Source: Nitrospirota bacterium (GTDB lineage Bacteria; Nitrospinota; Nitrospinia; Nitrospinales; Nitrospinaceae). From it: 7,111 nt of DNA. This document shows positions 1-4,799 of the stretch, piece by piece. Each line of letters begins with the position of its first letter. Position 1 is the first letter of the stretch. The notes under the pieces were generated by a model. That model made no database searches, was not told where the DNA came from, and worked only from the letters and a program-made list of their open reading frames with translations. Location: positions 1-7,111 of the forward strand of contig QIDN01000250.1 of assembly GCA_003229345.1 (NCBI GenBank), written 5' to 3'. The position numbers and the translations under genes were made by a program.

Positions 1-351
1 GGCGATGAGCTCCTCCATGACCTGAGTGATGGGGTGGAGCGAGCCGCGGGCTTCCTTGCGGCCGGGCAGGGTGATGTCGAAGGTGCGATTGCTCCCTTCC
101 GGGGAGGTGCCTTTCAGTTTTTCAGTTTTTTCTTTAACTTCATTTTCAATCCAGTTTTTGAGCTCGTTGATATGCCGGCCCACTTCCCTTTTTTGTTCGG
201 AAGAAAGCTCGCGCATGTCCTTCATCACCTGCGTCACCAGACCTTTTTTCCCCAGAAAATCCGTACGCAACTGCCGCAGTTCATCTCCGATCCCGATCTC
301 GGAGATCCGGTTTTTGAAGTCGTCTTTATATTTTTTTATTTTTTCGATCAT
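1..351 (-). CDS. pheS: Phenylalanyl-tRNA synthetase alpha subunit, N-terminal part (partial)
   Basis: Charges tRNA-Phe as the alpha chain of the cytoplasmic alpha2-beta2 PheRS. Only the first 117 codons lie in the window; the frame is open through position 1. Residues 1-85 are lysine/glutamate-rich and helical, matching the N-terminal coiled-coil arm that contacts tRNA, with the family signature LGKKG at residues 34-38. Residues 91-110 (FDITLPGR then GSLHPITQ) are the usual entry into the class II catalytic domain. ATG at 351 is chosen because the protein then begins MIEKIKKYKD, as PheS proteins do, and an in-frame TAA at 376-378 lies just upstream. No Shine-Dalgarno sequence is visible before it. 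It follows rplT, its usual neighbour, across a 119-base gap containing a terminator. pheT would be expected beyond the left edge. Confidence 0.95.
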   Translation of the reverse strand, partial: MIEKIKKYKDDFKNRISEIGIGDELRQLRTDFLGKKGLVTQVMKDMRELSSEQKREVGRHINELKNWIENEVKEKTEKLKGTSPEGSNRTFDITLPGRKEARGSLHPITQVMEELIA

Positions 352-381
352 GTGCAGGGAAAATGGAAATAAGACTTAAAC

Positions 382-414
382 AAAAAAAGCCTGATCCCCG
401 GTGGGAATCAAGCT
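382..414 (-). terminator. Intrinsic terminator or attenuator between rplT and pheS
   Basis: On the minus strand a 12-bp stem (403-414 with 389-400, three of its pairs being G-U) closes a three-base loop at 400-402 or thereabouts and is followed directly by seven T (388-382). This is a textbook rho-independent terminator. It lies 57 bases after the rplT stop and 30 bases before the pheS ATG. In E. coli the pheST genes are controlled by attenuation at the equivalent position, so it may be an attenuator that lets part of transcription through rather than an absolute stop. A short alternative hairpin (AATCA/TGATT, 406-419 region) would compete with the 5' arm, but it looks much weaker. Confidence 0.85.
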
Positions 415-470
415 GATTAGATTTTCTGGAAAGAGTCTGGGGCGGCTCACTGGCCGGAGTGTCCCCATGG

Positions 471-830
471 TTAACTGCTCAACTGAGCCCGGGCCGTATC
501 CATCAAGGCACTGAAGGATTGCTCATTGTGAATGGCCATATCGGAAAGCACTTTCCGGTCGAGTTCAACATTGGCTTTTTTCAGGCCGTACATGAACTGG
601 CTGTAGGTCATTCCGTCAGCGCGAACGGCGGCGTTGATGCGGGCAATCCACAATCGTCGAAAATCCCGTTTACGGGCGCGCCGGTCACGATAGGCATAGC
701 AAAGAGCTTTTTCTACCGATTCCCTCGCCTTGCGGAACACGCGGCTCCGGACGCTCCGGAACCCTTTGGCCATACGGAGAACTTTTTTCCTTCTATTTCT
801 CGATACGGACCCATTGACTGCTCTGGTCAT
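471..830 (-). CDS. rplT: Large ribosomal subunit protein bL20
   Basis: bL20 binds 23S rRNA early and is needed for assembly of the 50S subunit. The 119-residue product is the normal length and highly basic. It opens with MTRAVNGSVSRNRRKKVLRM, then AKGFRSVRSRVFRKARE and YAYRDRRARKRDFRRLWIAR, the long basic helix of the family, and continues with the globular C-terminal part (INAAVRADGMTYSQFM, then LDRKVLSDMA). ATG at 830 is preceded by GGAGAAAGTA, a good ribosome site that overlaps the rpmI stop codon, so the two genes are probably translationally coupled. In E. coli L20 represses rpmI-rplT by binding the leader mRNA; here only 51 bases separate infC from rpmI, so any such site must be compact or lie elsewhere. 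Confidence 0.98.
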   Translation of the reverse strand: MTRAVNGSVSRNRRKKVLRMAKGFRSVRSRVFRKARESVEKALCYAYRDRRARKRDFRRLWIARINAAVRADGMTYSQFMYGLKKANVELDRKVLSDMAIHNEQSFSALMDTARAQLSS

Positions 831-839
831 TACTTTCTC

Positions 840-1037
840 CTACGCATAAGGCAACATCGCTTTGACGCGCTTGGTATCTCCAGGCGAGAGGATGCTGCTA
901 TGTCTTAAATTTCGTTTTCGTTTGGTCGTCTTGCTGGTCAGGATGTGGCTGGTAAAAGCGGAGTTTCGCTTTATCTTACCCGTAGCCGTTTTGCGGAAAC
1001 GTTTGGCCGCACCCCTGTTGGTTTTCATTTTAGGCAT
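840..1037 (-). CDS. rpmI: Large ribosomal subunit protein bL35
   Basis: Small basic protein of the 50S subunit. The 65-residue product starts MPKMKTNRGAAKRFRKTATG, the standard bL35 N-terminus, and ends KRVKAMLPYA; 65 residues is the usual family length. A TTG two codons upstream (1043) would extend it by two residues, but it sits only two bases after the Shine-Dalgarno sequence, whereas ATG at 1037 has a spacing of eight bases. The stop TAG at 840-842 is followed immediately by the rplT ribosome site, and infC ends 51 bases upstream. This gives the standard infC-rpmI-rplT arrangement within one transcript. Confidence 0.97.
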   Translation of the reverse strand: MPKMKTNRGAAKRFRKTATGKIKRNSAFTSHILTSKTTKRKRNLRHSSILSPGDTKRVKAMLPYA

Positions 1038-1045
1038 TTTCAAAT

Positions 1046-1049
1046 CTCC
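1046..1049 (-). promoter_or_regulatory. Ribosome binding site of rpmI (decides the start)
   Basis: GGAG on the minus strand, eight bases before ATG at 1037. The spacing rules out the TTG at 1043 as the start. The bases just upstream (CCGG...CTGG, about 1047-1060) can form a short four-pair hairpin ending at this site. That could partly mask it, but the pairing is too short to claim regulation. Confidence 0.7.
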
Positions 1050-1088
1050 AGCGGAAACCGGTAATCATACCTGAAGTATACCCGAGAG

Positions 1089-1637
1089 TCAACTCTTAGA
1101 ACTCTGGGAACTTTTGGTTTCCTTCTTATTGTTACCCTTGGGGACCAGAATCATGGTCAGGGTTCTTCCCTCTTGCTTGGCGTTTTGCTCGATGATGCCA
1201 AAATCCTCCATCGCCTCCGCAACACGCTTCAATAGTTTTTCGCCACCTGTGCGGTGGACAATTTCACGGCCCTTGAAAAAGATCACCACTTTGGCCTTAT
1301 CCCCGCCTTCCAGGAACCTTTTCACATGTTTGACCTTGAAATCAAAGTCGTGCTGGTCGGTATTGGGTCGGAACTTGACTTCCTTGAGGTGGACGATCTT
1401 TTGATTTTTCTTGGCTTCGTGGGCTCGTTTATTGGCTTTGTATTTGTGTTTGCCCCAATCCATAACCCGGCAAACCGGTGGGTTGGCATTGGGGGATACT
1501 TCGACCAGATCCAAATCCTGATCCTGGGCTAACGCAATGGCTTCGCGGGTGGGGAAGGTGCCCAACTGCTCCCCGTCCGTGCCAATGACAGCGACTTCCT
1601 TGACACGAATCATGGTGTTTACTCTTTGTTTCTTGAT
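1089..1637 (-). CDS. infC: Translation initiation factor IF-3, with AUC start codon
   Basis: IF-3 binds the 30S subunit, prevents 50S joining and proofreads start codon and initiator tRNA selection. From AUC at 1637 the product has 182 residues. It begins (M)KKQRVNTMIRVKEVAVIG, matching the RVNxxIR entry typical of the family. The N-domain includes RVMDWGKHKY (57-66), followed by a lysine-rich linker. The C-domain includes LKEVKFRPNTDQHDFDFK (84-101), VVIFFKGREI and EGRTLTMILVPK (157-167). The tail is a short Lys/Ser-rich extension. The first ATG (1613) would delete the conserved RVN segment and has no good ribosome site. AAGGAG at 1646-1651 is spaced eight bases from the AUC. Rare start codons in infC are the known basis of IF-3 autoregulation (AUU in E. 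coli). The gene starts 22 bases after the thrS stop. Confidence 0.93.
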   Translation of the reverse strand: MKKQRVNTMIRVKEVAVIGTDGEQLGTFPTREAIALAQDQDLDLVEVSPNANPPVCRVMDWGKHKYKANKRAHEAKKNQKIVHLKEVKFRPNTDQHDFDFKVKHVKRFLEGGDKAKVVIFFKGREIVHRTGGEKLLKRVAEAMEDFGIIEQNAKQEGRTLTMILVPKGNNKKETKSSQSSKS

Positions 1638-1651
1638 ACAATCTTCTCCTT
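1638..1651 (-). promoter_or_regulatory. Ribosome binding site preceding the AUC start of infC
   Basis: The minus strand reads AAGGAG (1651-1646) then eight bases then ATC (1637-1635). The site is placed correctly for AUC but lies 32 bases from the first in-frame ATG, too far to serve it. An in-frame TAA upstream (thrS termination region, 1650s) excludes a longer protein. This supports a non-canonical start, discriminated against by IF-3 itself. Confidence 0.8.
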
Positions 1652-1659
1652 GTTAAAGG

Positions 1660-3387
1660 TTATTCGGCATCTACCGCTTTGGTCTCGATCAACTCATTCA
1701 ACTCCTTGAGGAAATCCTCCACCGGCATGACCCGGGTTTCCTTGGACTTCCGCTTTCTCACCGCTACGGTTTTAGCTTGAATTTCCTGATCGCCGAGGAC
1801 CAGCATGTAAGGGATTTTCTGGAGTTGAGCTTCCCTTATCTTGAACCCAATTTTTTCATTTCGCAAGTCTTTTTCAACGCGAATGCCCTCTTCCTCCAAG
1901 CGCGATGCCACTTGCTCGGCATATGGGTTTTGGTTGTCGGTAATGGGCAGCAGAATTACCTGTACCGGGGCCAGCCACGCGGGGAATGCCCCGGCGTAAT
2001 GTTCAATCAGGCATCCGAAAAATCGCTCCAGAGACCCCATCAGTGCACGGTGGATCATGATCGGCTGGTGCTTGTTGCCGTCTTCCCCGATATACGTCAT
2101 CTCGAACCGTTCCGGCAAGTTGAAATCGACTTGAATGGTGGACACCTGCCAGTACCGGCTGAGGCTGTCCTTGATCTTGATGTCGATTTTGGGGCCGTAA
2201 AACACGCCCTCGCCGGGATCTACTTCATAAGGCAGTTCCGCCCGTTTGAGCGCCGCTTCCAGCGCCGCTGTAGCGGTTTCCCAGTCCGCGTCGGAACCCA
2301 CGGATTTTTCCGGGCGGGTGCTCAGGAACACCTTGTGCTCCCAGAACCCGAACGACCGTAGAATGAATAATACGAATTTGAGAACCTTGGCGACTTCGTC
2401 TTCCAACTGGTCCTGGCGGCAGAATAGATGAGCATCGTCCTGGGTGAATCCGCGTACGCGCAACAGTCCGTGCATGACGCCCGACCGCTCGTAGCGATAC
2501 ACCGTGCCGAGTTCCGCCCAACGCAGGGGCAGATCGCGGTAGCTCCGCAGTCTCGTTTTGTAAATCTGAATATGGAATGGGCAGTTCATCGGCTTCATGA
2601 CATACTCTTTGCCCTCGATATCCATCGGCGGAAAAATATTCTCTTTGTAGAACTCCATGTGCCCGCTGACTTTCCAGAGATCCGTCTTGGCGGCATGCGG
2701 TGTGTACACCAGCTCGTAGCCGTTGTTGTAATGCTCCTGCTTCCAGAACTCCTCCATCAGGTAGCGGATGCGCGCGCCCTTGGGATGCCATAAGATCAGG
2801 CCCGGCCCGACGTCGTCCGACATGCTGTACAGGTCGAGCTCTTTGCCGAGTTTGCGGTGATCGCGCTTCTTAGCTTCCTCCAGGCGGTTGAGGTAGGCCT
2901 TCAGTTCCTTCTTGTCGTGCCAGGCCGTGCCATAGATGCGCTGGAGAGCGGCTTTGCGCTCGTCTCCACGCCAGTAGGAGGCGGGGTCCTTGGTGTTTTC
3001 GACATGCGGACCACGGCACAGATCGGTGAATTCCCCCTGTGTGTAGGCGGAAATGATTTCACCTTCAGCAAAATCCTCGATGATCTCCACCTTGAAATTT
3101 TCACCCATTGCGCTGAATATGTTCTTCGCGTCATTGTGCGACAGTTCAACGCGATGAATTTCCAAACCCTCTTTGGCGATCTGGTGCATCCGGTGTTCTA
3201 TCTGTTCGAGATCTTCCGGCTTGAAGGGTTCCTCGCGGTGAAAGTCGTAGAAAAATCCGTCTTCGATCACCGGACCGATGGTGATCTTGGTTTCCGGATA
3301 CAATTGCTTCACCGCCTGCGCCATCAAATGGGCGCAACTGTGACGAAGGGTTTCGAGATCGTACTGCTTTTGATTCGGATTGCTCAT
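1660..3387 (-). CDS. thrS: Threonyl-tRNA synthetase lacking the TGS domain
   Basis: Joins threonine to tRNA-Thr using ATP and hydrolyses mischarged seryl-tRNA. The product has 575 residues against about 640 in E. coli. The N-terminal editing domain is complete, with HSCAH (H16, H20) and CRGPH (C124, H128). The class II core follows: motif 2 around YRYERSGVMHGLLRVRGF (297-314, R298), motif 3 around HRALMGSLERFFG (446-458, R455). The three zinc ligands expected for threonine recognition are C269, H320 and H446. The anticodon-binding domain covers about 473-575. The TGS domain is absent: the ATG at 3387 is preceded directly by an in-frame TAG (3388-3390), so it is not simply a missed start. AGGTG at 3397-3401 is a moderate ribosome site. 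The gene follows a tRNA-Val and is followed by infC. Confidence 0.98.
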   Translation of the reverse strand: MSNPNQKQYDLETLRHSCAHLMAQAVKQLYPETKITIGPVIEDGFFYDFHREEPFKPEDLEQIEHRMHQIAKEGLEIHRVELSHNDAKNIFSAMGENFKVEIIEDFAEGEIISAYTQGEFTDLCRGPHVENTKDPASYWRGDERKAALQRIYGTAWHDKKELKAYLNRLEEAKKRDHRKLGKELDLYSMSDDVGPGLILWHPKGARIRYLMEEFWKQEHYNNGYELVYTPHAAKTDLWKVSGHMEFYKENIFPPMDIEGKEYVMKPMNCPFHIQIYKTRLRSYRDLPLRWAELGTVYRYERSGVMHGLLRVRGFTQDDAHLFCRQDQLEDEVAKVLKFVLFILRSFGFWEHKVFLSTRPEKSVGSDADWETATAALEAALKRAELPYEVDPGEGVFYGPKIDIKIKDSLSRYWQVSTIQVDFNLPERFEMTYIGEDGNKHQPIMIHRALMGSLERFFGCLIEHYAGAFPAWLAPVQVILLPITDNQNPYAEQVASRLEEEGIRVEKDLRNEKIGFKIREAQLQKIPYMLVLGDQEIQAKTVAVRKRKSKETRVMPVEDFLKELNELIETKAVDAE

Positions 3388-3481
3388 CTAAAAAAACACC
3401 TGTGGACCTGAACCGAATGAACGGTCTTATGAAATTGTTGTATGGATTTGGAGTTGATCCGTGAAGGACAGCGGAAAACCA

Positions 3482-3553
3482 TAGGCGCGGGCGGTTTCGA
3501 ACCGCCGACCCCTTGCATGTCAAGCAAGTACTCTACCCCTGAGCTACGCGCCT
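3482..3553 (-). tRNA. tRNA-Val, anticodon GAC
   Basis: A complete cloverleaf can be drawn. The seven-pair acceptor stem is AGGCGCG/CGCGCCT (3547-3553 with 3483-3489). The D stem is GCTC/GAGT, with a seven-base loop. The anticodon stem is CTTGC/GCAAG with loop TTGACAT, so the anticodon is GAC, reading the valine codon GUC. The variable loop has five bases, and the T stem is GGCGG/CCGCC around TTCGAAA. The discriminator is A (3482). CCA is not encoded; the next bases are TGG, so it must be added by CCA-adding enzyme. The gene lies 27 bases or so after a predicted transcription start and 94 bases before thrS, with no terminator visible between, so tRNA and synthetase mRNA are probably one transcript. 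Confidence 0.95.
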
Positions 3554-3586
3554 GTAAATCCAAAATTCGGATGCGGGTGAAACGAC

Positions 3587-3614
3587 ATTCTAAGACCTGC
3601 CGCCATTTTGTCAA
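3587..3614 (-). promoter_or_regulatory. Sigma70-type promoter for tRNA-Val and the thrS operon
   Basis: On the minus strand, a perfect -35 box TTGACA (3614-3609), a 16-base spacer and a -10 box TAGAAT (3592-3587, five of six matches) are followed by the tRNA 5' end 34 bases later, giving a start near 3580. A small palindrome (TCCCG/CGGGA around CAGT, 3624-3637) lies about ten bases upstream of the -35 box. Its role is unknown. Confidence 0.75.
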
Positions 3615-3750
3615 GGGCGGAATTCCCGCAGTCGGGAGGCCTAAAAACCCTTAAAAAACAGCATGTTGAACTATTTGTTGGTAAAAGTCAATATGAACTG
3701 CTGATGAATGCAGATAAACGGGTTGGGTGAGGGGTCGATTAATGTACCCC

Positions 3751-3845
3751 GAGTCCTTCGACAAGTTCAGGGTAGGCTCTGCCCTTGGTTCCTCAGAATG
3801 ACAAGACTGTACAGATTGTCATCCTGAGCATCAGCGAAGGATCTA
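3751..3845. repeat. Nested intergenic inverted repeat
   Basis: The inner arms are CTCAGAATGACAA (3792-3804) and TTGTCATCCTGAG (3816-3828), 12 of 13 complementary, around a spacer that itself contains the palindrome CTGTACAG (3807-3814). The outer arms TCCTTCG (3753-3759) and CGAAGGA (3835-3841) are perfectly complementary. From memory, motifs of the type 'CCTTCG...CTCAGGATGACA' recur as dispersed intergenic palindromes in many bacterial genomes; I could not check copy number. There is no ORF or transposase. The element may act as a weak transcription barrier between the TPR gene and the tRNA operon, but there is no T-tract. The rest of this gene-free stretch (3615-3750, 3846-3877) shows nothing else I can name. 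Confidence 0.65.
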
Positions 3846-3877
3846 TGTTTTAGATGTGAAGGGAAAACGCGGGTTAT

Positions 3878-4447
3878 TTATGACGACCGGGTTTGCAGGT
3901 TGGCATTGACCATGTAGTCTTCCAGCTCATCAATCATTTTGTCCACCTTTGAGGTGTCTCCATCCAGCTTGACAAGAATGTTGCGGCTGTTTTTGTAGTG
4001 GTCGAGGGCCGTTTTTATCTCCCCCTGTTTGTCGTAAACAGAAGCGAGGATGAACCAGCGATCTGCTGTCTGCTGGCTGTTCTTGTCCCCGTATTGGGTG
4101 GAATGGTCCAGCCCCTTCTTTAAATACTCGATAGCCTTGGTGTATTTGAACTGCTTAAAGTAGATGTTCCCCATGCTGGCGTAGACGCCGCCGATCGCAG
4201 ACTGGGTATTGTTGGGCGGTTCGGTGTTGATTTCCAGATACTCCTGATAATGTTCCAACGCTTCATCCGTGTTGCCTTCCAATTCTGCCTGTTTCGCCTT
4301 GGCCAGCAGATTCTCGGATACCGCGGCTTTGCGGGCTTCTTGAGCACCCTCGGGAAGGTATTTCATATAACCGTACACGCCCACTCCCACCAGAACCAGC
4401 GCGGCAACAATGATCATTACGGTTTTGTTCTTCTTTTGTTCAGTCAT
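3878..4447 (-). CDS. Membrane-anchored TPR-repeat protein
   Basis: This 189-residue protein of unknown specific role has a short basic cytoplasmic start (MTEQKKNK), then one hydrophobic segment (about 10-30, MIIVAALVLVGVGVYGYM), then about 160 soluble residues expected on the periplasmic side. These carry three TPR-like helix pairs at about 44-74 (AELEGNTDEALEHYQEYLEI), 86-117 (MGNIYFKQFKYTKAIEYLKK) and 128-159 (LASVYDKQGEIKTALDHYKN), a protein-protein interaction scaffold. ATG at 4447 is preferred because CGAGG lies six to seven bases upstream. The ATG at 4465 would add six residues and has no ribosome site. It is transcribed toward the tRNA-thrS operon and away from the heme lipoprotein. 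It could help assemble an envelope complex, but nothing in the sequence names a partner. Confidence 0.85.
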   Translation of the reverse strand: MTEQKKNKTVMIIVAALVLVGVGVYGYMKYLPEGAQEARKAAVSENLLAKAKQAELEGNTDEALEHYQEYLEINTEPPNNTQSAIGGVYASMGNIYFKQFKYTKAIEYLKKGLDHSTQYGDKNSQQTADRWFILASVYDKQGEIKTALDHYKNSRNILVKLDGDTSKVDKMIDELEDYMVNANLQTRSS

Positions 4448-4489
4448 GGAATTCCTCGGCCTCATTAAAAGGGAAATTTCTGTAATTTT

Positions 4490-4518
4490 ATTGTAAAGGC
4501 ACTAGATAGAAATTCTAA
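4490..4518 (-). promoter_or_regulatory. Possible promoter of the TPR gene
   Basis: A -10-like TACAAT (4495-4490, five of six) lies 17 bases after a poor -35 (TTAGAA, 4518-4513). The predicted start would be about 37 bases before the ATG at 4447. AT-rich sequence makes chance matches likely, so this is weak. Confidence 0.3.
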
Positions 4519-4718
4519 GTAAATTTAATTGAGATAACTCTAAGGCTGGGTTTTTCAAAGCAAATTTTGGTGGGGGGAAGTGGGTGCCATCGCTGCTCAA
4601 ATTTCAAAGGGCTTTAATATAAAAATCGTTTCTATCATTTTCTCATTATCCAGGTTCAGAAAATGCCAGTCGGGGTTTTTTGATGACATTGCAAATAAAA
4701 GGAAACCTTAAGAATATA

Positions 4719-4747
4719 TTGACACTCCGAACTTATGTGTCTAGTTT
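4719..4747 (+). promoter_or_regulatory. Possible promoter of the heme lipoprotein gene
   Basis: A perfect -35 TTGACA (4719-4724) is followed by a 17-base spacer and a poor -10 TAGTTT (4742-4747, three of six). Transcription would begin near 4754, about 46 bases before the ATG. The good -35 with a weak -10 could mean activator dependence, or it could be chance. Confidence 0.35.
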
Positions 4748-4799
4748 GTATCCTTATGCCTTTTTTTCTTGGAAGGTCAAATTAACCAAGGGAGGAAAT

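Larger units (their letters stand above)
4448..4799. other. AT-rich divergent intergenic region
   Basis: These 352 bases between divergent genes hold no convincing ORF, RNA gene or strong hairpin. The region is clearly more AT-rich than the translation cluster and contains several T and A runs. Weak promoter-like boxes face both ways (listed separately). The reading frame of the plus-strand gene is open back to 4680, but the sequence there lacks coding character and any ribosome site. Confidence 0.6.

Noticed and set aside
34..372. Plus-strand frames opposite pheS
   Set aside because: Phe-rich antisense reading of a lysine-rich coiled coil; the minus strand clearly encodes PheS.
1429..1641. 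Minus-strand 70-residue frame overlapping the start of infC
   Set aside because: Out-of-frame shadow of infC with no family likeness; its start lies inside the infC ribosome-site region.
1777..2361. Long plus-strand frame opposite thrS
   Set aside because: Antisense shadow of a highly conserved gene; no domain, no ribosome site.
3146..3523. Minus-strand 125-residue frame overlapping the tRNA and thrS start
   Set aside because: It runs through the tRNA gene and then out of frame into thrS; not coding.
3482..3553. tRNA-Val 3' end as a phage or island attachment site
   Set aside because: No integrase, no repeated tRNA fragment and no foreign cargo is visible next to it in the window.
3442..3654. 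Plus-strand frame encoding GAGGFEPPTPCMSSKYS
   Set aside because: This is the familiar false protein produced by reading the antisense strand of a tRNA gene; it covers tRNA-Val and its promoter.
4680..4799. N-terminal extension of the heme lipoprotein to a TTG at 4680
   Set aside because: It would bury the lipoprotein signal 40 residues inside the protein; ATG at 4800 has a strong ribosome site and the signal starts right there.
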